In this document: piece after piece, positions 36,009-45,621 of the stretch
Layout of the letters: every line of letters starts with the position of its first letter
Position numbering within the stretch: position 1 is the stretch's first letter
Assembly: GCA_030656145.1 (NCBI GenBank)
Contig: JAUSOF010000031.1
Location: forward strand, 18,091 to 82,090
Length of the DNA: 64,000 nucleotides
Direction of reading: 5' to 3'
Origin: Pseudomonas sp.
GTDB lineage: Bacteria > Pseudomonadota > Gammaproteobacteria > Pseudomonadales > Pseudomonadaceae
Notes under the pieces: generated by a model
The model's database searches: none
What the model was told of the DNA's origin: nothing
The model's input: the letters and a program-made list of their open reading frames with translations, nothing else
Position numbers and translations under genes: made by a program

Positions 36009-37784
36009 TCAGCGCTTGGCCACCAACTCCTTCGGCAGTTTGAAGGTCCAGAGCATGCCGCCCTGGTTGAAGTCTTTTACCCGCTTGGCCACTTCACCGC
36101 CCCACAGCGGCACTGCGCCGCCCCAGCCGGAGAGTACGGAGACATACTGCTCGCCGTCCATTTCCCAGGTAACTGGCGAACCGAGTACGCCGGAACCGGT
36201 CTGGAACTCCCAGACTTTCTCGCCGGTCTTGGCGTTGAACGCCTGCAGGAAGCCCTCCGGGTTGCCGGTGAACACCAGGTTGCCCTTGGTGGTCATCACC
36301 CCGCCCCACAGCGGCGCGTAGTTCTTGTGACGCCAGACTTCCTTGCCGGTTTTCGGGTCGATGGCGCGCAGTACGCCGATGTAGTCTTCGTTCAGCGGAC
36401 GGATAGTGAAACCGGCACCGAGGTAGGCCGCGCCTTTCTTGTAGGCGATCTCCTCGTTCCAGATATCCATGCCCCATTCGTTGGACGGCACATAGAACAG
36501 CCCGGTGTCCTGGCTGTAGGCCATCGGCATCCAGTTCTTCGCGCCGAGGAAGGCTGGCGCGGAGAACACCGAAGTGCCCTTGGTTTCGCCGCCCGGTGCG
36601 CCCGGACGGTTGCTGTCATCGAAGATCGGCCGGCCGTTCTTGTCCAGACCCTTGGCCCAGGTGATCTTGTCGACGAAGGGGAAGCCACGGATGAACTTGC
36701 CGTTGGTACGGTCGAGCACGTAGAAGAAGCCGTTACGGTCGGCGGTAGCCGCGGCCTGGATGGTCTTGCCACCTTCCTGGTAGTTGAAGGACACCACCTC
36801 GTTGACGCCGTCGAAGTCCCAGCCGTCATGCGGGGTGGTCTGGAAGTGCCATTTGATGGTGCCGTCGTCCGGGTTCAGGGCCAGGCGCGAGGACGAGTAG
36901 AGGTTGTCGCCAGGGCGCAGGTGCGAGTTCCACGGCGCCGGGTTACCGGTACCGAACAACAGCAGATTGGTTTCCGGATCGTACAGGCCGCCTAGCCAAG
37001 GCGCCGCGCCGCCAGTCTTCCACAGGTCGCCCGGCCAGGTCTTGCCAGCTTCGCCGCCGGAGATGCCGTTCTCGACCGCCTTGCCGTCTTTGTAGATATA
37101 GCCCATGTGGCCTTCCACGGTCGGACGGCTCCACAGCAGTTCGCCGTTTTTCGGGTCGTAGGCTTCGATTTTGCCGACCACGCCGAACTCGCCACCGGAA
37201 ACCCCGGTGATCAACTTGCCATTGATCACCAGCGGTGCTGCGGTGATCGAGTAACCGGCCTTGTGATCGGCGACGCTTTTGCGCCAGACCACTTTGCCGG
37301 TGTCCTTGTGCAAGGCCACCAGCTTGGCGTCCAGGGTGCCGAAGATCACCAGGTCGCCGTACAACGCCACACCACGGTTAATTACGTCGCAGCACGGACG
37401 GATGTCATCCGGCAGGCGCGCATCGTATTGCCAGAGTTCCTTGCCAGTGCGCGCATCCACGGCGAACACCCGTGAGTAGGAGGCAGTGACATACATCACA
37501 CCGTCCTTGATCATCGGCTGGGCTTGCTGGCCGCGCTGCTTTTCACCACCGAAGGACATCGCCCAGACCGGGCGCAGGTCCTTGATGTTGTCGGTATTAA
37601 GAATATCCAGCGTGCTGTAGCGCTGACCTTGCAGGCCCATGCCGTTGGTCACGATCTCATGGGTGGTGTTTACATCGTTGAGGATTTCCTGATCGGTGAC
37701 CGCCCACGCCGATGCGGCGGGGAAGAACATGGCGGCGCACAGTGCGCTCAGCACGAAGGGCTTGCGTAGACCGGAGTGTTTCAT
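36009..37784 (-). CDS. pedH: PQQ-dependent alcohol dehydrogenase, lanthanide type (PedH-like)
   Basis: A 591-residue periplasmic quinoprotein with signal peptide (cleaved near ASAWA, residue 28) and eight-blade propeller W-motifs. The adjacent cysteines that bind PQQ are Cys131-Cys132 ([10 protein letters not shown]). The catalytic Asp323 is followed two residues later by Asp325 (GWDFDGVNE). That extra Asp marks the lanthanide-dependent enzymes (XoxF, PedH), whereas calcium enzymes have Ala or Ser. It probably oxidises ethanol, other alcohols and aldehydes with electrons to cytochrome c. Its start is supported by the signal peptide. Confidence 0.92.
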   Translation of the reverse strand: MKHSGLRKPFVLSALCAAMFFPAASAWAVTDQEILNDVNTTHEIVTNGMGLQGQRYSTLDILNTDNIKDLRPVWAMSFGGEKQRGQQAQPMIKDGVMYVTASYSRVFAVDARTGKELWQYDARLPDDIRPCCDVINRGVALYGDLVIFGTLDAKLVALHKDTGKVVWRKSVADHKAGYSITAAPLVINGKLITGVSGGEFGVVGKIEAYDPKNGELLWSRPTVEGHMGYIYKDGKAVENGISGGEAGKTWPGDLWKTGGAAPWLGGLYDPETNLLLFGTGNPAPWNSHLRPGDNLYSSSRLALNPDDGTIKWHFQTTPHDGWDFDGVNEVVSFNYQEGGKTIQAAATADRNGFFYVLDRTNGKFIRGFPFVDKITWAKGLDKNGRPIFDDSNRPGAPGGETKGTSVFSAPAFLGAKNWMPMAYSQDTGLFYVPSNEWGMDIWNEEIAYKKGAAYLGAGFTIRPLNEDYIGVLRAIDPKTGKEVWRHKNYAPLWGGVMTTKGNLVFTGNPEGFLQAFNAKTGEKVWEFQTGSGVLGSPVTWEMDGEQYVSVLSGWGGAVPLWGGEVAKRVKDFNQGGMLWTFKLPKELVAKR

Positions 37785-37897
37785 TGCGGTTACCTCTGCG
37801 GGTTAATTGTTATCCCCGGGAAATTTTCCCGGTCTGCCGTTAATTCTTGGCTGCAGAGGCCCACGCAACAATTGATCGCAGTGCCGATTTAACTACT

Positions 37898-37910
37898 CCC
37901 TTGGTAGCAA
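37898..37910 (-). promoter_or_regulatory. CTACCAAGGG motif upstream of pedH
   Basis: Minus strand TTGCTACCAAGGG, 114-126 bp upstream of the pedH start. It matches the ped/exa motif except for TTG in place of CTA. The region 37785-38200 is the divergent promoter space of pedH and mqo and holds nothing else recognised. Confidence 0.5.
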
Positions 37911-38200
37911 TACCGACTCACAGACCAGGCCTGGCAGAACACGTGGCGAGAAACCGCCAGGTATGTCGGTAAAATCGATAGCGTGCTGGCGAGTTTCCGC
38001 CATCGGCGGATCGTTGATTGCGGCAGATTGCCGCTACAGCAGGCGAAAAACGCTTGCTGAATCGTTTCGGCATCGCTTTTGCTTGGTAGGGCAGCACAAA
38101 AGTCCGCACTGGCCGCCCACGCGCCTGTCTAACACCGTCGCTTCACTGCCCACCGGCCCGTCCGTCGTGAGCAACATTCATCTGCCAAATGGTCTGCCTA

Positions 38201-39814
38201 ATGAAAAAACTGCTAATACCCCTGCTGTGCCTGAGCGTAATCAGTTGCGCCAAGCAGCCCGAGCCCGAAAAAACCGTGGACGTACTGCTGATCGGCGGCG
38301 GGATCATGAGCGCCACCTTGGGCACTTACCTCACTGAGCTGGAGCCGACCTGGACCATCGACCTCTACGAGCGTCTCGATCAAGTCGCCGACGAAAGCTC
38401 CAACGCCTGGAACAACGCCGGTACCGGCCACTCGGCCCTGGCCGAACTGAACTACACCCCGGAAAAGCCCGACGGCAGCATCGACATCAGCAAGGCCGTG
38501 GCGATCAACGAATCCTTCGAGATTTCCAAGCAGTTCTGGGCCTACCAGGTCGAGCAGCGCCTCCTCAACAACCCCAAGTCGTTCATCAACAACGTCCCGC
38601 ACATGAGCTTCGTCTGGGGTGAGAAGAACGCCGCCTTCCTCAAGAAGCGCTACGAGACGATGCAGCACAGCACCCTGTTCCGCGGCATGGAATACTCCGA
38701 AGACCCGGCCAAGATTGCCGAGTGGGTTCCGCTGGTCATGGCCGAGCGCCAGCCTGGCGAAAAACTCGCGGCCACCCGCGTGACCTTTGGCACCGACGTC
38801 AACTTCGGCGAAATCACCCGCCAGTTGATCGCCTCGCTAAACCGCAAGGCCGACACCTTCAACCTGCACCTGCAGCATGAAGTGCGCGGCATCTCGCGCA
38901 ACGATGACAACACCTGGAAAGTCGTGGTCGCGGACCTGGCCAACGGCGAGAAAGAGATCGCCGTCAACGCCCGCTTCGTGTTCATCGGTGCTGGCGGTGG
39001 CGCCCTCAAGCTGCTGCAAGAATCCGGCATCCCCGAAGCTGACGGCTATGCCGGTTTCCCGGTTGGCGGCCAGTGGCTGGTCACCAACAACCAGGAACTG
39101 GTCAGCCAGCACCAGGCCAAGGTTTATGGCCTGGCCTCGGTCGGCTCGCCGCCCATGTCGGTACCGCACCTGGACACCCGCGTGATCGATGGCCAGAAGG
39201 CGCTGCTGTTTGGCCCGTTCGCCACCTTCTCCACCAAGTTCCTGAAAAACGGCTCCTGGACGGACATGTTCGCCAGCCTGACCACCCACAACATCATGCC
39301 CATGGCTCACGCCGGCCTGGATAACATGTCACTGACCACCTACCTGATGGGCCAGTTGATGCAAAGCCAGGACGACCGGATGGACTCGCTGCGCGACTAC
39401 TACCCGGCGGCTAAGGATCAAGATTGGCGCCTGCTGCAGGCCGGTCAGCGTGTACAGATCATCAAGAAGGACGCTGAAAATGGCGGCATTCTGCAGTTCG
39501 GTACCGAAGTCGTCAGTGCGGCAGACGGCAGCATCGCTGCGCTGTTGGGCGCCTCGCCAGGTGCCTCGACCGCAGCGCCGATCATGCTTCACCTGCTCGA
39601 GCGCACCTTCAAAGACAAGCTGCAGAGCGAAGCCTGGCAGACCAAGCTGAAGGCGATCATCCCCTCCTACGGCCAGAAGCTGGATGGCAACCTGGAGCTG
39701 ACCAACAAGACCCGCGCCTGGAGCAGCGAGCGCCTGGAGCTGACATTCACCCCGGTCGCCCCCGACATCGTTGAACTAAAAGACAACGTGCCTGCGGTGC
39801 AAGCCACGCTCTGA
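38201..39814 (+). CDS. mqo: Malate:quinone oxidoreductase with lipoprotein signal
   Basis: A 537-residue FAD enzyme of the Mqo family that oxidises malate to oxaloacetate with electrons to quinone. FAD binding: [16 protein letters not shown], with [12 protein letters not shown] shortly after. Unusual for Mqo is an N-terminal signal with a lipobox ([12 protein letters not shown], Cys at about residue 16), which implies export and lipid anchoring. ATG at 38201 gives a good n-region (MKKLL). It lies within the alcohol cluster, divergent from pedH. Cytoplasmic Mqo proteins normally lack this signal. Confidence 0.88.
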   Translation: MKKLLIPLLCLSVISCAKQPEPEKTVDVLLIGGGIMSATLGTYLTELEPTWTIDLYERLDQVADESSNAWNNAGTGHSALAELNYTPEKPDGSIDISKAVAINESFEISKQFWAYQVEQRLLNNPKSFINNVPHMSFVWGEKNAAFLKKRYETMQHSTLFRGMEYSEDPAKIAEWVPLVMAERQPGEKLAATRVTFGTDVNFGEITRQLIASLNRKADTFNLHLQHEVRGISRNDDNTWKVVVADLANGEKEIAVNARFVFIGAGGGALKLLQESGIPEADGYAGFPVGGQWLVTNNQELVSQHQAKVYGLASVGSPPMSVPHLDTRVIDGQKALLFGPFATFSTKFLKNGSWTDMFASLTTHNIMPMAHAGLDNMSLTTYLMGQLMQSQDDRMDSLRDYYPAAKDQDWRLLQAGQRVQIIKKDAENGGILQFGTEVVSAADGSIAALLGASPGASTAAPIMLHLLERTFKDKLQSEAWQTKLKAIIPSYGQKLDGNLELTNKTRAWSSERLELTFTPVAPDIVELKDNVPAVQATL

Positions 39815-39844
39815 TATGTGGCCATGTGCCAATCATGGGCGACG

Positions 39845-39878
39845 CTGTCGCGCACGGCGCAATTGCCGTGCGCGACAG
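39845..39878. terminator. Bidirectional terminator between mqo and pedG
   Basis: CTGTCGCGCACGGC and GCCGTGCGCGACAG form a 14-bp stem with a 6-base loop between the convergent genes. No long T tract is present, but the position between converging genes makes a bidirectional terminator plausible. Confidence 0.6.
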
Positions 39879-39888
39879 TTCGTCAGCT

Positions 39889-40791
39889 TCACTCGATTTC
39901 CTGGTACAAGCCCGGCAGCTCGTAACGCAGACCATAGCGGCCATAGAGCTGCTTGAGATCACCGGCAAGAATCAGCTCTTCGAGTTTTTCTTCCAGGGCA
40001 TACGCCAGCTGCCGGTTGGTTTCGTGCACCGCCATGCCAATGTCCCAGACCTGCCTGCCCATGTTCGGGTAGGCGTTCTCGGCCAAGGCCAGATTGCTGT
40101 CTGCAGCCTGCTTCACCTGCCAGTCGATTTCGCCGCGCATGGCCATCACGGCATCGACTTCGCCATTCTTCATCCCGGCAAAGGCCGCCTGAGGATTACT
40201 GAAGTGATGGGTCTTGCCGCTGAGCATGCCGTCGAACACCGAGGACATATAAAAGGACGGCACACTGTCGACCTCGACACCAATCGGGTGCTTCTGGAAG
40301 ACCGCCACACTGGGCACGGCCTCGAGCCGGCGCCGATCATAGGCAACCTGCCAGCGTTCGCGCTGGTAAGGGCCAAACATCACCACCAACTCGTTCACCA
40401 GCTCGCCGAACTCGTTGCTCATGTGGGAAAATTCACGATCGTAAGGCACGCGCAGCATCACGTCGGCCAACACCTGCGGACGCAGGTAATGGCCACGCCA
40501 GATGTAATCGCGCAGATCGTCGTCGAGTTTCTCCCCGGCCGGCGCCCAGATCAGCTGCAGCTTGAGACCAAGGCCACTGGCCAGGGCCTGGGCCACTTCA
40601 TAGTCGACCCCGCGTGGCTGGCCATCCTGCTGAAAACTGTAAGGCGGGAAATCATCATAGAGGGCGACCTTGAGCACACCCGACTCGATGATCGAATCAT
40701 AGCTGCGCACAGGCGCCTGGGCCTGGGCCGGTGCAGCGACCACGGCCAGGGTGCTCAGCAACGCACTCAACAACAGGACACTCAGGCGCAT
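39889..40791 (-). CDS. pedG: MoxJ-like periplasmic binding protein of quinoprotein dehydrogenase (PedG)
   Basis: A 300-residue protein with a signal peptide (LLSALLSTLAVVAAPAQAQA) and a solute-binding fold (VLKVALYDDFPPYSFQQDG, VDYEVAQALASGLGLK). It belongs to the quinoprotein dehydrogenase-associated ABC-type binding proteins related to MoxJ, which assist dehydrogenase maturation rather than transport. It is 5 bp downstream of the cytochrome gene, matching the pedF-pedG pair. ATG at 40791 is preferred to longer options. Confidence 0.85.
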   Translation of the reverse strand: MRLSVLLLSALLSTLAVVAAPAQAQAPVRSYDSIIESGVLKVALYDDFPPYSFQQDGQPRGVDYEVAQALASGLGLKLQLIWAPAGEKLDDDLRDYIWRGHYLRPQVLADVMLRVPYDREFSHMSNEFGELVNELVVMFGPYQRERWQVAYDRRRLEAVPSVAVFQKHPIGVEVDSVPSFYMSSVFDGMLSGKTHHFSNPQAAFAGMKNGEVDAVMAMRGEIDWQVKQAADSNLALAENAYPNMGRQVWDIGMAVHETNRQLAYALEEKLEELILAGDLKQLYGRYGLRYELPGLYQEIE

Positions 40792-40796
40792 GGCCG

Positions 40797-41216
40797 TCAC
40801 TCCTCGATCGCCACGCTCTCCAGGTAACTGCGCACGGCCCACAACGCTTCCTGGCTGAGGTAATCGGCCATCTTCGGCATGTACACCCGGCCGTCACGCA
40901 CCGCACCGTTGATCACCCGCTCCTTGTACCACTCATCGCCCAGGGCGCCGACTTCGAGCAGCCGCAGGTCCGGGGCGATGCCACCCGACTTGGCTTCCAG
41001 GCCATGGCAGGCCGCACAGTTCTGGTTGTACGCCGAGGCGCCGATTTCAATGGCCCTGGCATTTTCACGGTAGGGGTTCTCTTCCAGCCATTCTTCGCCC
41101 AGCGCTTCCAATCCTTCGGTCTTGACCGCTTGCGGCACCACATCGCCATGCGCCCAGAGCGTGGTCGAGAACGCCAATAGCAGCAGGGCGGCAGCGGTTT
41201 TTTGTTGGATTTTCAT
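40797..41216 (-). CDS. pedF: Cytochrome c550-like electron acceptor (PedF/ExaB-like)
   Basis: A 139-residue periplasmic c-type cytochrome with signal peptide (ALLLLAFSTTLWA). The haem motif is NCAACHG, and the axial Met is in YMPKM near residue 117. It takes electrons from the quinoprotein dehydrogenase and passes them to the oxidase. ATG at 41216 (MKIQQKTAAA) is followed by a normal signal; the frame's upstream part is not coding. It is divergent from pedE, sharing the motif at 41328-41341. Confidence 0.9.
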   Translation of the reverse strand: MKIQQKTAAALLLLAFSTTLWAHGDVVPQAVKTEGLEALGEEWLEENPYRENARAIEIGASAYNQNCAACHGLEAKSGGIAPDLRLLEVGALGDEWYKERVINGAVRDGRVYMPKMADYLSQEALWAVRSYLESVAIEE

Positions 41217-41327
41217 GATCGAGACCTCTTCGAGTGCACGCAACACAGACTTTATGGAGCTTGGTTGTAGCCATAGTAGAAAGACCCCGACACGCATCGA
41301 ATGCTGCTTTGGTGGCTCGTACCTAGT

Positions 41328-41341
41328 CCCTTGGTAGTAGA
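41328..41341. promoter_or_regulatory. CTACTACCAAGGGA motif between pedF and pedE
   Basis: Minus strand CTACTACCAAGGGA, lying 112-125 bp upstream of pedF and 178-191 bp upstream of pedE. It is the longest version of the motif found upstream of exaC, pedH, the binding-protein gene at 47482 and the CXXCW gene. A regulator dimer here could serve both divergent genes (inference). Confidence 0.6.
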
Positions 41342-41518
41342 GCTTGTGGCGAGCCTTGGGCAGGGCTTTCGCAGCAAGCCTAAGTCATGTCCGGTTTGGG
41401 CATTTTTCCCGGCACGAGCGGGAGCTTTTCCGTTTCGGCGAAACGGCCGTGGTTCCACTATCGGTTCACAGGTCGCTCACCGGCGACCTTGCCTCCACCA
41501 CCAATGGGAACCACAACC

Positions 41519-43390
41519 ATGACAATAAGATCGTTACCCAGCACGCCACATCCCGTGGCCCTCGCCATCCACAGCCTGCTGCTGGTCGGCGGCCTGGCGC
41601 TGAGCGGCAGCGCGCTGGCCAAGAACGTCACCTGGGACGACATCGCCAACGACCACCTGACCACCACCAACGTGCTGCAATACGGCATGGGCACCAACGC
41701 CCAGCGCTGGAGCCCACTGGCTCAGGTCAACGACCAGAACGTGTTCAAGCTGACCCCGGCCTGGTCCTACTCCTTTGGCGACGAGAAGCAGCGCGGCCAG
41801 GAATCGCAAGCGCTGATCCACGACGGGGTGATCTACGTCACTGGCTCCTACTCGCGGATATTCGCCCTCGACGCCAAGACCGGCAAACGCCTGTGGACTT
41901 ACAGCCACCGCCTGCCAGACAACATTCGGCCGTGCTGCGACGTGGTCAACCGCGGTGCGGCTATCTACGGCGACAAGGTGTATTTCGGCACCCTCGATGC
42001 CCGCGTCGTGGCATTGAACAAAGACACCGGCAAAGTGGTGTGGAACAAGAAGTTCGGTGATCACGCGGTCGGCTACACCATGACCGGCGCACCGACCCTG
42101 GTTAAAGACCAGAAGAGCGGCAAAACCCTGCTGATCCACGGCAGCTCCGGCGATGAATTCGGCGTGGTCGGCAAACTGTTCGCCCGCGACCCGGATACCG
42201 GTGAAGAAGTCTGGATGCGCCCCTTCGTCGAAGGCCACATGGGCCGCATGAACGGCAAGGACAGCACGCCAACCGGCGACGTAAAAGCGCCATCCTGGCC
42301 GGATGACCCCAACCACCCGACCGGCAAGAAGGCAGCCTGGAGCCAGGGCGGCGGTGCGCCATGGCAGAGCGCCAGCTTCGATGCAGAGACCAATACCATC
42401 ATCGTCGGTGCTGGTAACCCGGCCCCGTGGAACGGCTGGGCGCGGACCGCCGACGGTGGCGATCCGAAAGATTTCGACAGCCTCTATACCTCAGGGCAAG
42501 TCGGCGTCGACGCCACCACCGGCGAAGTGAAGTGGTTCTACCAGCACACGCCGAACGATGCCTGGGACTTCTCCGGCAACAACGAACTGGTGCTGTTCGA
42601 CTACAAGGACAAGGATGGCAAGACCGTCAAGGCCACCGCCCACGCTGATCGCAACGGCTTCTTCTATGTGGTTGATCGCGCCAACGGCAAACTGCAAAAC
42701 GCCTTCCCCTTCGTCGACAAGATCACCTGGGCCAGCCATATCGACCTGAAAACCGGCCGCCCGGTGGAAAATGAAGGTCAGCGTCCGCCCAAACCCGAGC
42801 CGGGCGAAACCAAAGGCAAATCGGTCGAAGTCTCGCCACCCTTCCTTGGTGGCAAGAACTGGAACCCGATGGCCTACAGCCAGGACACCGGCCTGTTCTA
42901 CGTGCCTGCCAACCACTGGAAAGAGGACTACTGGGCCGAGGAAGCCGTCTACAAGCCAGGCTCCGCTTACCTGGGCATGGGCTTCAGGATCAAACGTCTA
43001 TTCGACGACCACGTCGGCATCCTGCGCGCCATGAACCCCACCACCGGCAAGGTTGAATGGGAACACAAGGAACAACTGCCGCTGTGGGCCGGAGTGCTGG
43101 CAACCAAAGGCAACCTGGTGTTCACCGGCACCGGTGACGGCTACTTCAAGGCCTTCGACGCGAAGAACGGCAAGGAGCTGTGGAAGTTCCAGGTCGGCAC
43201 CGGAATCATCTCCCCGCCGATCACCTGGGAACAGGATGGCGAGCAGTACATCGGCGTGACCTCAGGCTACGGCGGCGCAGTGCCGCTGTGGGGCGGCGAC
43301 ATGGCCGAACTGACCAAGCCAATCGCCCAAGGCGGTTCGTTCTGGGTGTTCAAGCTGCCGAGCTGGGACAAGAGCACGGCCAAGCGCTGA
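41519..43390 (+). CDS. exaA: PQQ-dependent ethanol dehydrogenase, calcium type (PedE/ExaA-like)
   Basis: A 623-residue quinoprotein ethanol dehydrogenase, the same length as P. aeruginosa ExaA, with a signal peptide ending near ALA (residue 34). The vicinal disulfide cysteines are Cys139-Cys140. The catalytic Asp350 is followed by Phe-Ser (AWDFSGNNE), so Ser352 stands where lanthanide enzymes have Asp; this is the calcium type. PQQ lies in the propeller. ATG at 41519 gives the ExaA start; the long frame upstream of it is not coding. Electrons go to the PedF cytochrome. Confidence 0.93.
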   Translation: MTIRSLPSTPHPVALAIHSLLLVGGLALSGSALAKNVTWDDIANDHLTTTNVLQYGMGTNAQRWSPLAQVNDQNVFKLTPAWSYSFGDEKQRGQESQALIHDGVIYVTGSYSRIFALDAKTGKRLWTYSHRLPDNIRPCCDVVNRGAAIYGDKVYFGTLDARVVALNKDTGKVVWNKKFGDHAVGYTMTGAPTLVKDQKSGKTLLIHGSSGDEFGVVGKLFARDPDTGEEVWMRPFVEGHMGRMNGKDSTPTGDVKAPSWPDDPNHPTGKKAAWSQGGGAPWQSASFDAETNTIIVGAGNPAPWNGWARTADGGDPKDFDSLYTSGQVGVDATTGEVKWFYQHTPNDAWDFSGNNELVLFDYKDKDGKTVKATAHADRNGFFYVVDRANGKLQNAFPFVDKITWASHIDLKTGRPVENEGQRPPKPEPGETKGKSVEVSPPFLGGKNWNPMAYSQDTGLFYVPANHWKEDYWAEEAVYKPGSAYLGMGFRIKRLFDDHVGILRAMNPTTGKVEWEHKEQLPLWAGVLATKGNLVFTGTGDGYFKAFDAKNGKELWKFQVGTGIISPPITWEQDGEQYIGVTSGYGGAVPLWGGDMAELTKPIAQGGSFWVFKLPSWDKSTAKR

Positions 43391-43400
43391 GCCCAGCCCG

Positions 43401-43515
43401 CAGGGTGCACCTCGTAGGGTGCGCCATGCGCACCGGCCCCTAGTTCCGGTGCCCTGCCGGGCACCCGCGTTCGTATACCTCGGTGCGCACGGCCTAAGCG
43501 GCCCCGCACCCCCTA
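43401..43515. repeat. REP-B repeats after ethanol dehydrogenase gene
   Basis: CTCGTAGGGTGCGCCATGCG and CGGTGCGCACGGCC are REP-B family members, as in the array at 57 kb. Between them a GGTGCCCTGCCGGGCACC palindrome may act as the transcript end. Confidence 0.6.
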
Positions 43516-43528
43516 CCGAGCAATCGCC

Positions 43529-44176
43529 ATGAACTACCTGACGTTGTTTTTACCCCTGATTTTACTGGTCATTGGCTGCAAGGTACTGGCCGCCAATGAG
43601 GTACTGACCGTCAACGGTTGCCGCATAGAAGCCGACAGCCAATGCCCCAACGCCGACCTGCGCAATGCCGACCTGAACAACCAGGACATGCGCCGAATGA
43701 ACCTGGCCGGTGCCGATCTCTCCGGCGCCAACCTGCGTCACGCCCGCCTCGACCTGGCCAACCTGGAAAACGCCAGCCTGCAAGGCGCCAACCTGACCCG
43801 CGCCAGCCTGCAACAAAGCAACCTGCGCCTGGCCGACTTCACCGACAGCACCCTGGTGGCCATCCGCGGCTGGGGCCTGTTCGCCCAGGCTGCGCAGTTC
43901 CAGAATGCCAATATGCGCGCCGCCGACCTGGAATTCGCCCGCCTGTCCGGCGCTAAACTACACAACGTCGACCTGCGGGCAGCCAACCTGGAAATGACCT
44001 GGCTGAGCAAAGCCGACCTCAAGGGCGCGTCCTTGATCGATGCCAATTTGCAGGAAGTGAAACTGTCCGGCGCCAACCTGGAAAACGCCGACCTGAGCGG
44101 TACCCGCAGGCACTATGGCAATTTCCAGGGCGCAAATATGGCTGGTTGCACGGCGTGTCCGCTGGACTGGGATTGA
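43529..44176 (+). CDS. Secreted pentapeptide-repeat protein
   Basis: A 215-residue protein with an N-terminal hydrophobic signal (LTLFLPLILLVIGCKVLAA) and about 25 pentapeptide repeats of the A(D/N)LXX form from residue 38 (for example ADLRNADLNNQDMRRMNL). This forms a right-handed quadrilateral beta-helix. A gene of the same type follows pedE in P. putida. Its role in alcohol oxidation is not established. A cysteine in the signal at position 19 could be a lipidation site. Confidence 0.82.
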   Translation: MNYLTLFLPLILLVIGCKVLAANEVLTVNGCRIEADSQCPNADLRNADLNNQDMRRMNLAGADLSGANLRHARLDLANLENASLQGANLTRASLQQSNLRLADFTDSTLVAIRGWGLFAQAAQFQNANMRAADLEFARLSGAKLHNVDLRAANLEMTWLSKADLKGASLIDANLQEVKLSGANLENADLSGTRRHYGNFQGANMAGCTACPLDWD

Positions 44177-44271
44177 AAGTCGATGCATGACAGCAGCACA
44201 GCATCGCGGCCAAGAACTCGGCGTCCCCTCCTAGCCAAGCCAGGCCTGAGGCTCAATTCACCACCATCCCC

Positions 44272-44297
44272 TTGTAGGAGGGGCCTTGGCCGCGAAC
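44272..44297. repeat. REP-A element, left of RAYT-1
   Basis: TTGTAGGAGGGGCCTTGGCC plus GCGAAC. The inverted partner is at 44843-44870 on the other side of the RAYT gene. Confidence 0.75.
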
Positions 44298-44327
44298 AAT
44301 TCGCTCAGGCACACACAGTCCAAACCC

Positions 44328-44792
44328 CTACAACCAAACCGCATCCCAATGCGGATAATCACCTAGCCGCTCGACCAAGCCTGCCCGTAACGGATTGGCC
44401 ACGACATAGCGGGCGGCGACCTTTAGATCTTCGTCTCTGCGCAATGCTCGGTCGTGATAACCATCCTGCCAAAGCGGGCCTGCTCGTCCCAAGCGGCGAT
44501 TGAGCAAACGACTGCTATTACTTTTGACGCGCCGCATCAGCTCATCCAACGAACGCTCATGCAACTCCACCAACCAATGCAGATGATCCGGCATCACCAC
44601 CCACGCCAAGGAGGACACCCAGCCCTGATCATGAGCGGCACGCAACTCGGCCACCAGCAGGCGCCCGAGGCCAAAATCCCGGAACAGTGGCATGCGCTTG
44701 TGCACGGTGGTGGTCAGCAGGTAGATGCGGCCAGGCTCGGAGAAACGGCCGGTACGCAGACGCTGCACATGGGAAAGAACAGGGTTAGGCAT
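44328..44792 (-). mobile_element. REP-associated tyrosine transposase (RAYT-1)
   Basis: A 154-residue Y1/HUH-type transposase-like protein. Key parts: RIYLLTTTVHKRMPLF, the histidine pair in VVMPDHLHWLVE, and the putative catalytic Tyr in AARYVVANPLRAGLVE. RAYTs are domesticated single-copy enzymes that process REP palindromes. It is flanked by inverted REP-A copies (44272-44297 and 44843-44870), forming a REPtron. It is inserted between the pentapeptide gene and pedR2 in the alcohol cluster. Confidence 0.9.
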
Positions 44793-44842
44793 TCCATCGC
44801 CTCGATATTATTGGTTCGCGTTGTGTATAGCAGGTAAGAGCG

Positions 44843-44870
44843 TTCGCGGCCAAGGCCCCTCCTACAGGGG
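44843..44870. repeat. REP-A element, right of RAYT-1
   Basis: TTCGCGGCCAAGGCCCCTCC plus TACA, the reverse complement of the left REP-A element. Further REP-like bases (GGGGATCGCGGC) follow at 44867. Confidence 0.75.
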
Positions 44871-44970
44871 ATCGCGGCGAGTCAGTGAAACGGGCGCCAG
44901 GCCCGGTTTGGGCAGGAGTGGCGGGGACGCCGAGTTCTTGGCCGCGAAAGCACTTGCGAAAAAACACGCC

Positions 44971-45621
44971 CTACGCGCTCTCCATCCCCACCCGCAGTAT
45001 CCCGGTATCGATGGCCAGGTGCACCAGCTCGGCTTGCGAGCCGACCTGCAGTTTGTTCTTCAACAGGGTCATGTAGTTGGAGACGGTCTTGCCGCTGATG
45101 CACAGTTTTTCCGCGATGATGCGCGTGGGTATGCCTTTGGCCAGCATCACGAATATCTCGAACTCGCGCTGGGTCATGTCGCGCAGACGCGGATCGGGGC
45201 TGCCTTGATGCACCGGGTTGCAGGCCAGGTGAGTGGCCAGCGGTTGTTCGATATAGGCATGCCCGGCCAGGGTGCGTTTGACTGCTTCGACCAGGACTTC
45301 CGGCGCCGAGCTTTTGGTCAGGTAACCAATCGCGCCGGCGTCCAGCGCCTGACGCACCAACGGTAATTCGTCATGCATGCTGAAGAACAAGACGCGCAGT
45401 TGCGGCAGGCGCTGGCGCAAACGCCGGGTGGTTTCCAGGCCGCTGATGCCCGGCAGACCAATGTCCATGATCACCAGGTTGGGAATTTCTTCCTGGACCC
45501 GTTGCAGGGCCTGCTCGCCATCGCAGGCCTCGCTGACCAGCACGTCCGGGAGCAAGGCGCGCAGCAGGCTGGCATAGCCCTGACGCACCACCGCGTGGTC
45601 GTCGACCAGCAGGATCTTCAT
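44971..45621 (-). CDS. LuxR-type response regulator (PedR2-like)
   Basis: A 216-residue NarL/FixJ-type regulator: receiver with Asp in VIMDIGLPGISGLE (about residue 53) and LuxR HTH near the C-terminus (GIPTRIIAEKLCISGKTVSNYM). It is coupled by a one-base overlap to the sensor kinase gene upstream. By position it corresponds to P. putida PedR2, which with PedS2 mediates the lanthanide switch between PedE and PedH. It is a candidate for binding the CTACTACC motifs. Confidence 0.82.
   Translation of the reverse strand: MKILLVDDHAVVRQGYASLLRALLPDVLVSEACDGEQALQRVQEEIPNLVIMDIGLPGISGLETTRRLRQRLPQLRVLFFSMHDELPLVRQALDAGAIGYLTKSSAPEVLVEAVKRTLAGHAYIEQPLATHLACNPVHQGSPDPRLRDMTQREFEIFVMLAKGIPTRIIAEKLCISGKTVSNYMTLLKNKLQVGSQAELVHLAIDTGILRVGMESA

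Noticed and set aside
41387..41518. N-terminal extension of the calcium-type dehydrogenase
   Set aside because: The ATG at 41519 gives the ExaA length and a proper signal peptide; the 44 extra residues have no signal character and overlap the regulatory region.
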